From contig NC_035433.2 of the NCBI RefSeq assembly GCF_002127325.2, positions 130,394,695 through 130,458,694 of the forward strand: a stretch of 64,000 nucleotides of DNA, written 5' to 3'. The position numbers and the translations under genes were made by a program. Below, piece after piece: positions 32,828 through 44,963 of this stretch (positions within the stretch are counted from its first letter, which is position 1; each line of letters begins with the position of its first letter). Below the pieces are notes generated by a model. The model saw only the letters and a list, made by a program, of their open reading frames with translations, did no database searches and was not told the origin of the DNA. Source of the stretch: Helianthus annuus. Lineage: Eukaryota > Streptophyta > Magnoliopsida > Asterales > Asteraceae.

Positions 32828-35800
32828 TGTCACACCCCGATTTCCACGTGTCTCACCGGTGGGCCCGGTGGGGGATTACCGTGACGTAGTTGGCAACAAT
32901 ATAGTCAAACCACACAATTATATGAATGCACAGCGGAAGCATAAAGATAAATATAATTCAACCTTTTGAATGTAATATCAAGTGTATTACAGAAGTCGAA
33001 TTGTATCCACAGGGGATCATAAATAAAATAAAGTATTGTTCAGTCAGATACAGCATCAAGTTTGCGAGACTATTCGTGATGCTAGGAAGCTATTACCAGC
33101 CAAATTTCGTGTAGTACCTGCACTTAATTTTTTGGGGAAAATACGTCAGTTTACACTGGTAAATACGTTCAACTGACACATTTGAAAATGTTTATTAAAA
33201 TTGATTTGAATGCACGAGGCACAAACTCTTTTATAACTTGGGAAAACTATTAAAATCTTGTGAACGAATTACATGTCCTTTTATGCGTTCAGTAGCCCGG
33301 ATCCTGTCCGGGTTAAAGATTAATAGACACACCACATTGCGTAAAACCGTAGTGTAAAAACCAACGGCTACGTCTTTTAATAATAATAATGTCGACATAA
33401 TATACCGGGTGTACGCCTACACCGGGATGTCGAGGTCGTGGCCATTTCGTAAAATGATGCCAAGGATATCCGGGACAACGGTCATTAACCCCCCAAAGGC
33501 TTTTAAGTAACAAGACCATTTAAATGAGCCGATCACATTATTCAATTAACCACCTAAACGATGGAAGATATGATGCTCAATCAAGCGGTATTAATATACC
33601 GTATCCCAAGCCCGTATAAGGGAAAATAAGTTAAAAGTATTTACCTTTGCAAGTATATTCCTTAATGGATTACGTCACAGATAGCTTTTACTGGGGCTCC
33701 TATTCTGGAACGAAGGTTTTAATTAACCTATTAGAATCCTGACGGGTCTTTATATTAGCCGTAGCCTAGACCGGTCGGTTTCAAAAGATAGATATGGTTT
33801 AACCGCGCGCAAAGGCGGAAACCGAGAATGGAGTGTGATTCTGACCCAACAAGTTCAGAGACTTGTTTTATATGGGTTTAAGGTTCACGCTCTGGATTTT
33901 GGGGTCATAATGATATAATTTGACCCATATCGGCTAATTTACGAAAACTAGTTTCATAAGCCGAACCGTGCGCGCATTAGGCGAAACGGTTAACCTTGAG
34001 AGTCCTACGCTTATTTCCTATGGCAAATATGCCTTAAATAGGTTGTGGTATCAGTAGGATACCTTCCGTGATGCCCGTAACGAGTTTTAGTTAATATATC
34101 GCCCCGTAGGGGTTTTTCGGTCATTTTAAAGACTTTTAAAGAGCTTTTCGAGTTCTACAGGAAATCTGAGTTTCCCGAACAGTTTATAGAGTCTAAAATA
34201 CTTTATTTATTATTTAAAATCAGTAGCAACTGGAATCGGGTCAAAAGACCTTGTAGAACTCAAGTTTCGGCCAAAAAGGGCATATTCGGTATTTACCGAA
34301 CCGTAGCCATAACCGCAGGCTATGAGCAAGGTAAAAATTATTAAAAATCTTTAAAATTCCAAAAATATTATTTCATAACAGTGGGTAAAAGTTTTAGTGA
34401 CGAAATCTTGGTTTAGATAGGTGTTATGCTAATTGCGCCGTTTATTACAAAAGTTTACTTTAATTGCGCTATTTAGCATAACTCTCATTCTAGACCTCGG
34501 ATTGACGGGAAACTTTAAGGACATGCTTATAATTTAGTAAGCAAGGTTATGGTCCGTTCACGTATCCGAAATACTCGCTTTATTTTAATAATGGCGTTAC
34601 GGTCAACTTTTAGGCGATTAACGAAAATGCGTAAAAGACTCGGACAATTCATGAACCGGTCACAGAGGTTATACCATCATGTAACCTGGTCTTAAGAGAG
34701 TCCTAAGGCATATCTATACCTCACTAAAACGGGTCAGAACTAAAGTCAAAGCAAAAGTCAAACTTTTGCGACATTCGGCTCCGAACCGGTTCAATATAGC
34801 AAATGGTCGATTCAAACGAGCGTAAACAAGTTTATATACTTAATATCATGTTTTATGAGTGTCTAAACAGGTTGCATATTATTTATATCACAGATTATGC
34901 AAGAATCGCAAAAATAGCTTTCTGTTGACTTTTTAAGCATTCGTTTGACTCGACATTTGAGCTAGTTAGAGTGGTGATCAGAGGGAACCCTTTTAGAGGT
35001 TTATTACCCACATAAATACCAACTCATAACTACTTTTGATCCGTCATAAGACTGAGCCATTACGGATTTATTTTGAAGTCAAACCGTAGTTACGACGGTT
35101 TGGTTTTTAGCTATATCACTAAGTAAAATTGAACTACAAAGGACTTAAAAGACTTACAGAAGCTTGAACACGAATTAGAATGCTAGAAGAAGTCTTTGGA
35201 GCTTTAGAAATGATCAGAGAAGGTGTTTTTGAGGTGTGTGTTAGTTATGAACCAAACATGCCTATTTATAGTGCATGAAGGGCCTTTAGATCATCACACC
35301 TTATTCTACAAGTGCTCATGGATCATGGGCAGGTGTCCCTAGGTGTTAAGGGTCGAGTAGGGGGCGCCCATACTTTTGGGAAACCCATTCCTATGTGTTT
35401 TGCCGCTTTAAACAGCCAACAGCCAAGTTTCTGTCGCTGGGCATCGCTTACGGACCGTATGGCTTAGGCCTTGCGGTCCGTAAACCATAGGCGGATCGAA
35501 ATCAATCATTCCCCTCCTTACGGTCCGTAAGGCATACCCTTTACGGTCCGTAAGGGGTTAAAATTGTATCTTTTTGAAATGATTACTAAATCTTGTAATT
35601 GATATCGAATCTTTGGTAATTAATAACCTGACCTTTCGGGTTTGAAGGGGTAACTTTGCGATATGGCCCTCGATTAATTACAATTAAGGACCTCGCGTTA
35701 TTTATCCGTATCGTTAAACCCCCGGTTAATTTATTTATTATCCGGAAAGCCTTAAATTATATTATTGACGCTTTTAACCCTTCTCATACGAATTTGATCA

Positions 35801-36186
35801 TAACTTTCCCGTTTTAAAACGGAACTTCGCGGAATTTATATAGTATATTCTGGTGAGCGTATTATACCGTTACAAAGCCTCGGGAACGTTAAAGGGTCAC
35901 TCAGAGGTATAATTTAAACATGTTGACACGGTTAACCCCTGTAGCTCGTAATCTCTCACTTTCTTCCGCGTTTCGCTTCCGTATGATCCATGATTTATTC
36001 GTTTGAAGGTACGAGCATCATTTAGGGTTACTATACAGTATATTTACCCTTTGTTGACATTTATAACCCTCGAATTCCATACTTTCAAGGTTTGTCAAAA
36101 TTAGTCCTTTATTTAATATCAATGCCACGTGTAAACAAATGACACGTGTTAACACATCATTGGACACAAAAATTCGAGGTGTTACA
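32828..36186 (-). repeat. LTR 3, divergent Tekay LTR
   Basis: 3359 bp, from TGTCACACCCCGATTTCC to ...GAGGTGTTACA, followed by the polypurine tract (36187 onward, 'tcctcacccccttaaaa'). It aligns with LTRs 1 and 4 throughout but with many substitutions and indels, so it belongs to a different subfamily member. It starts precisely at its TG inside LTR 2, as expected for an integrase-mediated nested insertion. Confidence 0.9.
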
Positions 36187-36221
36187 TCCTCACCCCCTTA
36201 AAATAAATCTCGACCCGAGAT

Positions 36222-37091
36222 TTACTCAAATAAATAGGGGTACTTTTCTTTCATTGTGGCTTCGACTTCCCACGTGTATTCGGGACCTCTACGAGCATCC
36301 CATTTGACCTTCACAATTGGTACGTGCTTTCTTTGAAGCTTTTTCACCTGTCGATCTTCAATAGACAAAGGCTTCTCTACAAACTTTAAGCTCTCATCTA
36401 TATGCACATCCGTGTGTGGGATCACCAATGATTCATCGGCGAAGCACTTCTTGAGATTGCAGATGTGGAACACATTGTGAATTCCATTGAGCTCTTCAGG
36501 CAAGTTCAACTTATAGGCAACTGACCCGACACGTTCTGTGACCTCAAAAGGTCCTATGTATCTCGCACTCAGCTTGCCCTTCTTGCCGAAACGCATCACC
36601 CCCTTCCAGGGTGACACTTTAAGCAACACCTTTTCACCTACTTCGAAGTGAAAGTCCTTACGCTTTGGATCAGCGTAGCTCTTCTGCCTATCGCGGGCAG
36701 CCTTGAGACGTTCCCGAATCTGAACAATTTTTTCCGTTGTCTGGAAAACTATCTCTGGTCCTGATAATTGGACCTCTCCCACTTCCGCCCAACAAACAGG
36801 CGATCTACATTTCCTACCGTATAATGCCTCGAAAGGCGCAGCCTTTATGCTGGTATGGTAGCTATTATTGTAGGAGAATTCGATTAAGGGTAGGTTCTTA
36901 TCCCAGTTACCACCTAAATCGATAGCACACGCGCGTAGCATGTCCTCTAGCGTTTGAATGGTACGCTCACTCTGATCGTCCGTCTGTGGATGGTAAGCCG
37001 TACTGAAGTTCAAACGCGTGCCCAAAGATTGCTGGAAGCTCTTCCAGAAATGCGAAGTGTACCTGGTATCTCTGTCGGAGATAATAGACAC
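36222..37091 (-). pseudogene. Tekay integrase C-terminal part (copy 2)
   Basis: A 289-codon frame. It has the integrase core from '[18 protein letters not shown]' through '[16 protein letters not shown]', the conserved '[19 protein letters not shown]' region and a complete chromodomain-like tail ending '[12 protein letters not shown]'. A one-base deletion relative to copy 1 near 37100 separates it from the first half of integrase. Confidence 0.9.
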
Positions 37092-37615
37092 AGGTATGCC
37101 TGTAAGGCTACAATCTTATCAACATAGAGTTGGGCTAACATATCGGAGCTATACGTCTCCTTGATGGGTAGGAAATGAGCTGATTTAGTCAGCCTATCAA
37201 CTATGACCCATATCGTGTCGTTTCCTTTCCTGGTTTTTGGTAACTTGGTAATAAAATCCATAGTTACGCATTCCCACTTCCACTCGGGAAGCTCAGGCTG
37301 TTGTAGCAAGCCAGACGGCTTTTGGTGCTCGGCTTTGACTTGAGCACAAGTCAAGCACTTTGCTACATGGGCGGCTACAGACTTTTTCAAGCCTATCCAC
37401 CAATAATTTGCCTTTAAGTCCTGATACATTTTGTCTGCTCCAGGATGGACAGAATATTTGGAACTATGGGCTTCCTGGAGGATAACATCCCGTAGTCCTC
37501 CATAAATCGGAACCCATATTCGTCCGTTCAATCTAAGGATTCCATCCTTGCTAAGAGTTAACTGCTCTTCAGTTACTCCTAACTTTTCCTTAGGATAATT
37601 AGCTTCCAACACAGC
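37010..37615 (-). pseudogene. Tekay integrase N-terminal part (copy 2)
   Basis: Contains the zinc-binding segment ending '[12 protein letters not shown]' and the catalytic '[12 protein letters not shown]', then shifts frame near 37100 into an unrelated tail. An in-frame TAG (37618-37616) separates it from RNase H upstream. Confidence 0.88.
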
Positions 37616-38893
37616 CTATCGCTGTGCAGCTAAGATCCTTTCAATCAAGTTATTCCTGACTTCAATGCTCTTGGCATTGATCCGAATAGGTTTCACCCTT
37701 TCCTTTCTGCTCAGGGCATCAGCGACTACATTCGCTTTGCCGGGATGGTACCTGATCTCAGAATCATAATCATTCAAGGTTTCCATCCAACGGCGTTGCC
37801 TCATGTTCAACTCCTTCTGGTTGAACAGATGTTGAAGGCTTTTGTGATCAGAATAAATCACAAATTTAATACCATAGAGGTAATGCCTCCACAATTTTAG
37901 TGCAAATACAACGGCACCCAACTCCAAGTCATGGGTGGTGTAATTCTTTTCATGCACCTTTAATTGTCGTGAAGCGTAGGCAATAACCTTGCCCTTCTGC
38001 ATAAGCACACACCCCATGCCTGTGTGTGATGCATCGCAGTAAACTACGAATTCTTCTGTACCCTCAGGTAAAGTCAACACAGGTGCGTTGCTCAGCTTTT
38101 GCTTCAGGATTTCGAAGGATTCTTGCTGCTTTGGGCCCCAAATGAACTTTTCCTTCTTCTTGGTTAGGGAAGTCAAGGGCGCAGCAATCCTCGAAAAATT
38201 CTCAATAAATCTCCTGTAGTATCCTGCTAACCCCAGGAAACTACGAATTTCGGTAGGCGTCTTTGGCTCTTGCCAGTTCATGACTGCCTCTACCTTAGCG
38301 GGATCCACCTGGATACCATGCTCACTTACAACGTGACCCAAAAATTGAACCTCTCGTAGCCAGAATTCACATTTAGAGAATTTGGCGTAGAGTTTCTCAC
38401 GTTGTAGCAATTCGAGAATACAACGGAGGTGTTTCTCGTGGTCAGCTTGGCTTTTGGAATATATAAGGATATCGTCGATGAAGACTATGACAAATTTGTC
38501 CAAGTACGGCTTGCAGACGCGATTCATGAGATCCATGAACGCAGCCGGTGCATTTGTGAGCCCAAAAGGCATCACTAGGAACTCATAGTGACCGTAGCGA
38601 GTCCTAAATGGTGTCTTATGTACGTCCTCATCTCTGACCTTTAGCTGATGATAGCCCGACCTCAAGTCGATCTTCGAGAAGTAGCTCGCTCCTTGCAGTT
38701 GATCGAACAGATCGTCGATCCTTGGCAAAGGATATCTATTCTTTATGGTAACTTTATTGAGCTCACGATAATCGATGCACAACCGCATCGATCCGTCGAC
38801 AAGAGCTTTCAGTTCCGCGCCCGTCAAATGAATCTGGGCATTATCATTTTCGTCTTCTTTCGAGTGGCTATTCACTTCATTGGGATCAGCCAT
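37616..38893 (-). pseudogene. Tekay gag N-terminus fused to RT-RNase H (copy 2)
   Basis: A 425-codon frame in which the first 34 residues are the gag N-terminus ([17 protein letters not shown]...) and the next residues are RT ('[19 protein letters not shown]'). The rest of gag, all of the protease and the RT start are absent. The junction lies at CCGTC (38793-38797), 5 bp shared by both parental sites (28329-28333 and 30228-30232 in copy 1). RT '[11 protein letters not shown]' and RNase H '[17 protein letters not shown]' remain. It is an accidental fusion, probably without function. Confidence 0.9.
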
Positions 38894-39842
38894 TGTAACT
38901 TGAATCTGCTATAGAAGATAACGAAAAAGTTTTATTTAGGAGTTTATTATGGAATTGTCTTTTATGGCAATTCATTAACCATGGTAACAGAGACCATATC
39001 CGGTTAATTTGTTACTCACTTTTATTTAGGATTTGAACATAACTTATCCTAATTACAAACAATATTGTTAGTGGCATAAAAGCCTAGTCACAAGGACGTT
39101 TTATAATATAAGCCGGGATTACAGAGAATCAAGGCATAAAGGTTTGAACCGTAGTCCTTTTACCTTTTCTGACAGTGAGTCATAGACTACAACTGCCTTT
39201 TATCTTATATGACAATAAACGTGGCCCGTAGGCACTACATCACTAACGGATGTTTAATAGGTTTGGCCCGCAGGCACTACATCACTAATGGATGTTTAAT
39301 AAGTGATCATCTTTATTGACGATTTAACCCGTGATTTATAAATCATTAATTTGGGCTTTGGAATCCTTAAAAGGATTCTTATATAAGAATGACGCGTGCG
39401 ATTTTAAAGAATCACATCTGCCATGAACGTTAACATGATTACAGAGGTTAACAGGGAATCTGATTCTTTTAATCAGGTCTTACCATCTTGGCCGGGTCTT
39501 ATAATGACACCTGGCTAGGTTTCACTCTTAAGATTCTTTATTTAGGCAGATTTAATTTAAAAGGAATGATTTTTTTTGATTTATTTCATATATAATAACA
39601 AAAATGAAATTTGTAACATAACATTCCATAATTTCAAATATGATTACACGCTGCCCTAAACGAGACTTTTTTTTTAAATAAATAAATACCTACGCAGAGG
39701 TTTATAGAAAAACAAGTCCACGCATGGACCAATACAAGATAGATGTCCGCGCAGGGACTAAAAGATAAGTCCACCTAGGGACTGAAATACGATAAATGTC
39801 CACGCAGGGACTAAATTGCAAATACAACAATACATAAGGAGA

Positions 39843-41063
39843 CTAATGGTCTCGTTTCTTCCTCCCTTTTAGTAGGTTTGCTAGGCCCTTGAGAAATCCA
39901 CGATTACTCTTACGTTCTTGTTCGAAGTCTCGTTCCACACGGTTTAGACGGTGGAGTATTTCTTCTTGCTCCGGTGGAGAAAAACGTGGCTGCTGCGACG
40001 GTTGCTGAACCGGAGGTCTAGGAGGTATTGGATACCCATGAGCTGAGTAATCTGGTCTCCAAGAGGTTCCATGGAGAGCATTGTAATTAGCCGCTACCAC
40101 GTATGGATCGGCATCATAGTTATAGTTGTAGTGCGTGTGAGTCGGCTGCTCAAACGGATTGTATGCGGTGGAACCGCCGTATGCTGGTATCGGATTGTCA
40201 TATCCGAATGGTGGCGGAGGTGGTGCAACTGGTGCAGAATTCACCTCTGCAGGGTGACCAGAAGGTTCCCCTAATTGTGGTTCTTCTTCAGGCACTGACG
40301 GAAAGTGACTCGCACTCGAGTGGCGAGGGGTGCTGAAAGGGAATTCCCCTCCTCGGGTGGACATCCGTGCGCCTGATCTTCTACGCCTTGGCGGATCTGG
40401 AATTACTGGTTGAACCGGTGGCGGTGGCGGTGGCGTAACTGCCACAAACCGCGAATCCTCAGAAGGATCCTGCTGCTGCTGTTGATCATGAGGCGAGAAG
40501 TGATGAGATGGTGTGAAGTACCAATTACATTGGTCAAACCTCGCCTGGTAGCTTTCGGGACCTTGATAGGGTGTTCCATGAAAGGATGACCCATCAGAGA
40601 TCTCGATTGGATGATTGGGAGTACCCCGTGCAGGCTCGACGGGATCCGTATCCTCGTCCATATCCACTGCATTATCTTCAGAAAAGTGATCCTCTGGTCC
40701 TAAAGGGTTATTCCCTATTGGCTCTTGGACATAATCCGCCGGGTTAAACTGTTCTACGAAGAAAGGTGAAGGATCTCCATAAGAACGGTGCGAAGCAGAT
40801 CGCTGGAGGGGTATAAATGATGGTTGAGGGTTATTGGGGTCATTTTCTGAGTTTAGTCCAAAAGAATGACGGTATGAGGGTGTTGAGCTATGCGAGGTAG
40901 AATGTCTCGCAGGTTCAAAGAGGTTTCTTCTTCGTCTCTGTGGTTCCTCACTTCTTGTACTGGAAGGAGCTCGCATATTTGAAGGTCCAGCCTCGTGATC
41001 ATTGTGAGTAATGATCGTCCCTTTGCCTCTTCCTCCTCTTCCTCGTCTGATTGCTGGTGGCAT
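39843..41063 (-). CDS. extra ORF upstream of Tekay gag (copy 2, full length)
   Basis: Homologous to 31366-32499 and longer: from the ATG at 41063 (MPPAIRRGRGGRGKG) it runs 406 codons to a stop at 39845-39843. The C-terminus, lost in copy 1, is 'RDFEQERKSNRGFLKGL' followed by a strongly basic 'LLKGRKKRDH', preceded by a possible short coiled coil ('EEILHRLNRVERDFEQE'). Substitutions between the copies are few. As the two copies arose by a recent duplication, conservation alone does not prove selection. No domain is recognised; a nucleic-acid-binding or gag-accessory role is only a guess. Confidence 0.6.
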   Translation of the reverse strand: MPPAIRRGRGGRGKGTIITHNDHEAGPSNMRAPSSTRSEEPQRRRRNLFEPARHSTSHSSTPSYRHSFGLNSENDPNNPQPSFIPLQRSASHRSYGDPSPFFVEQFNPADYVQEPIGNNPLGPEDHFSEDNAVDMDEDTDPVEPARGTPNHPIEISDGSSFHGTPYQGPESYQARFDQCNWYFTPSHHFSPHDQQQQQDPSEDSRFVAVTPPPPPPVQPVIPDPPRRRRSGARMSTRGGEFPFSTPRHSSASHFPSVPEEEPQLGEPSGHPAEVNSAPVAPPPPPFGYDNPIPAYGGSTAYNPFEQPTHTHYNYNYDADPYVVAANYNALHGTSWRPDYSAHGYPIPPRPPVQQPSQQPRFSPPEQEEILHRLNRVERDFEQERKSNRGFLKGLANLLKGRKKRDH

Positions 41064-41220
41064 ATTTCCTGCTTTCAAAACTTTAAATAACAATAAACAA
41101 TAAAAAGACAAACTGGAGTAACAAGTTCGAATTTGTCCTATGTTTTTGTCTAGACTCAAGTATGTGCAATTGTGTCATTGAGATTAAACACATAAGGATA
41201 GCGTTTAATTCACTCAACGT

Positions 41221-41234
41221 TGGCTCTGATACCA
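41221..41234 (-). promoter_or_regulatory. Tekay primer-binding site (copy 2)
   Basis: Same TGGTATCAGAGCCA sequence on the minus strand as in copy 1, next to LTR 4. Confidence 0.9.
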
Positions 41235-41237
41235 ACC

Positions 41238-44200
41238 TGTCACACCCCGATTTCCACGTGTCTCACCGGTGGGCCCGGTGGGGGATTATCGTGACGTAGT
41301 TGGCAACAATATAGTCAAACCAAACAATATATGAATGCACAGCGGAAGCATAAAGATAATTGTATTTCAACCATTGTTTGTAATATCAAATGTATTACGA
41401 ATAGTCGAAAATGTATCCACAGGGGATCAAATAAAAATATAAGTACTGTTCAACAGACGAAGGCATCTTAAGCTTGCGAGACTCTTTGTGATGCTAAGGA
41501 GAATATCCAGCCAATTACGCATAGTACCTGCATTTAGTCTTTTTGGGAAAATACGTCAGTTTACAATGGTAAATACATTCAACCGACACTTTTGTAAAAT
41601 GTTTAGTAAAATTGATTTGAATGCACATGGCACAAAATATCTTTTGATTAAAATGCACAGAGGCAAGATTAACCTTTTATAACTTGGGATAATTATTTAA
41701 TATTATAATCTTGTGAACGAATTACATGTTCCTTATGCGTTCAGTAGCCCGGATCAAGTCCGGGTTAAAGATCAATAGACACACCATATCGACTATTTAT
41801 GCACTGACGAGTGTACGCCTACACTCCGCGCTTAGGTCGTGGCCATTTCGTAAAATGATGTCAGGGATATCCGGGACATGGTCATTAACCCCCCAAAGGC
41901 TTTTAAGTAACAAGACTGTTTAAACGAGCGATCAATTTATTCAATTACCCACTCAACGGTGGAGAATTTGATGCTCGATCAAGCGGTATGCTATATACCG
42001 TAACCCTAGCCCGTATAACGGAAAATAAGTTAAACGTATTTACCTTTGCAAGTATAAATCCTTAATCGAAATAAATTGCAGATAGCTTTTACTGGTCTCC
42101 TATTCTGGAATGAAGGTTAAAATAACCTATTAGAATCCTAACGGGTCTTTAATTTAGCCGTAGCTTAGACCGGTCAGTTTCAAGGGATAATTACGGTTTA
42201 ATCGCGTGAAAGGCGAAAACCGGGAATGGAATGTGATTTGGACCCAACAAGTTTGAATACTTGTTTTATATGGGTTTAATAACCACACTCTGGATTTTGG
42301 GGTCAAAACAATATGGTTTGACCCGTTTCGGCTAGTTTATGTAAACTAGTTACATAAGCCGAACCGTGCGCGCAAAAGGCGGAACGGGTAACCGTAAGAG
42401 TCCTACACTGGTTCCTAAGTCAATATGCTTTAAAGAGGTTGTGGTATCAGTAGGATACCTTCCATAATGGCCGTAATGAGTTTAAATCCATTTTATGCCC
42501 CGTAGGGGTATTTCGGTCTTTTTAAAGATTATAAAAGAGGTTTCTGAGTTCTACAGGAAATCTGAGTTTCCCGAACAGTTTATAAAGTCTAAAATACTTG
42601 ATTTATTTTTTAAAATCAGTAGCAACTGGAATCGGGTCAAAAGACCTTGTAGAACTCAAGTTATGGCCGAAAAGGGTATATTCGGTATTTACCGAACCGT
42701 CGCCATAACCGCAGGTTATGAGCAGGTTAAAAATAATTAAAAATCTTTAAAAATCCCAAAATATTATTTTACATCAGTGTGTAAAATGTTTGGTGTCGAA
42801 ATCTGGGTTTAGATAGGCGTTATGCTAATTGCGCTATTTAATTACTAAAGTTTCCGTAATTTGCGCTATTTAGCATAAATCCTATTCTGGACCTCGGATT
42901 GACGTGAAATTTTAGGGACATGCTTAGAAATCAGTAACTAAGGTTATGGTTCTTTCATATGTCCGAAATTCTCGTTTTAATTTGAAAAGGGCGTTACGGT
43001 CAACTTTTAAGCATTTAACGGAAAGGTGTAAAAGACTCGGACAAACAACGAACCGGTCACAGAGGGTTATACCATCATGTAACCTGGTCCTAAGAGAGTC
43101 CTAAGGCATATCTAAATCATAATTTAACGGGTCAGAACTGAAGTCAATGCAAAAGTCAAAGCTTTGCGACTTTCGGCTCCGAACCGGGTCAAAACAGTAA
43201 ATGGTCGGATCAAACAAGCTTAGACTAGTTAATATACTTATTATCATGTTTTATGAGTGTTTAAACAGGTTACACATCATCTACATTACTGATTATGCAT
43301 TAAAGCGCAAAATAGCATTTCTGTTGACTTTTTCTAAGCACGTTTGACTCGACATTCGGACTAGTTAGAGTGGGAATCAGAGGGTGCCCTTTTAGGGGTT
43401 TAAAGCCCACATGATTACCATCATATAAATATCTTTGATTCGACAAACCACTGGACCATTTGTGATTTATCGCAAAGTCAATCGTTAATTACGACGGATT
43501 GACTTTTAAGCTAAACTAAGCAAAAACTAAGCCATAAAATGGTAGGCACACTTACAGAAGCTTGGTGCACGACTAAGGATGTTAGGAGAATACTTGAGAG
43601 CTCCAGAAATGATCAGAAGGCAGGTTTGAGGTGTGTTTCACAATGGAACACTACCATGCCTTTTATAGTGAAAAACTTAGCTCAAGATCATTACAACTCA
43701 CTCTAGGATTGCTCATGGATGATCAGCAGGTGTCCTAAGGTGCTAGGGGACATGTAGAGGGCGCCCATGCTTCAATTAATGCCTAAATGATCGTTCACAA
43801 GCTCAAACATTGAATCTGTCCAAGAATTCTGCATCTGGGACCTTCACGCGACCCGCATTAGGATTCAGGCTAGGCTTACGCGGGCCGCCTGAATCCTTAA
43901 GTCAGTAAACGAATCTGCAGGGGGCTCGTGGCCCGCATTAGCTTTCTTGCTTCACTCACGCGGCCCGCCTGAGGTCTGATTTCCAAGATTTTCAAATCTT
44001 TTGTAATCATTAACCTGACCTTTCGGTTTCGAAGGGGTAACTTTGCGATTTGGCCCTCGATTATTTACAATTAAGGGCCTCGTGACTTTTACCCGCATTG
44101 TTAAGTCCCCGGTTAGTTTAATTACTATCCGAAAAGCCTTAACTTTTATTGTTGACGCTTTTAACCCCTCGCATACGAATTTGATCATAACTTTCTCGTT

Positions 44201-44573
44201 TTAAAACGAAACTTCGCGAAATTTATATCGTATATTCCAGTGAGTGTATTTTACTGTTACAAAGCCTCGGGTTCGTTAAAGGGTCACTCAGAGGTATAAA
44301 TTAAACATGTTGACACGATTAACCCCTGTAGCTTGTAATCTCTCACTTTCTCCCGCGTTTCGCTCCGTACGATCCATGATTTATTCGTTTGAAGGTACGA
44401 GCGTCATTTAGGGTTACTATACAGTATATGACCCTTCGTTGACATTTATAACCCTCGAATTTACATACTTTCAAGGTTTGTCAACTTTAGTCCTTCATTT
44501 AGTATTTAATACCACGTGTAAACTCATGACACGTGTCAACACATTATTGGACACAAAATTTCGAGGTGTTACA
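41238..44573 (-). repeat. LTR 4 (5' LTR of the outer Tekay element)
   Basis: 3336 bp, nearly identical to LTR 1 (22383-25720) and followed by GTTTA, the same 5-bp duplication that precedes LTR 1. The high similarity implies a fairly recent insertion. An exact count of differences would give the age. Confidence 0.92.
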
Positions 44574-44963
44574 GTTTATAGTTTCCGTTTTTACCCTACT
44601 ACTTCTACTTTACCTCAAGTTTTAGACTTTGCGTTTTTACCCCTTGCACTATTACTCCAGTTTTACACTCACTCAATTTTAGAAAGTTGCAATTATAACC
44701 CCTAGACTACTACTCCTGCTTTTTCAAATGCCAATGCATTGTGTTTTACGAACTGTCTTAGGCATTGGGTTTTCACACTTCGTGTTTACCTTTGTGTTTT
44801 ACACTTTTTTTGTAATTGTCTTTTACGCATCGTGTTTTACACGTTTTTTTTTTTTTTGCAATTGTCTTATACACACCCAGTTTGACGAATTGTGTGGTGT
44901 CTCACTACACGTTTCCACCCACTTCGCGCCGCCGCAACGCGCGGTGAGCAAAATACTAGTACA

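Larger units (their letters stand above)
22383..44573 (-). mobile_element. 22.2-kb composite of Tekay-type Ty3 chromovirus
   Basis: Outer LTRs 22383-25720 and 41238-44573 are nearly identical and flanked by the 5-bp target duplication GTTTA (22378-22382 and 44574-44578), so they mark one original insertion. Between them lie a decayed internal region (25721-32673), a 154-bp LTR start (32674-32827), a divergent full LTR (32828-36186), and a second, deleted internal region (36187-41237). Coding order on the minus strand is extra ORF, gag, PR, RT, RNase H, IN. The IN C-terminus with '[15 protein letters not shown]' and the 3.3-kb LTRs fit the Tekay/Del lineage. The primer-binding site matches initiator Met tRNA. 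Confidence 0.88.
22096..44959 (+). mobile_element. Helitron copy 1, split by the Tekay composite
   Basis: The 5' end TCTTAAAGGAGAAAGTTGG lies at 22096. The 3' end is a GC-rich hairpin (cgcgccgccgcaacgcgcg) followed by ...CAAAATACTAG at 44959, with T next. Removing the 22.2-kb retroelement (22383-44573) and one copy of GTTTA leaves about 0.67 kb that aligns throughout with Helitron copy 2. It is non-autonomous, with no Rep/helicase, and rich in 'ccacccctctacttttaca' runs. Confidence 0.75.
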
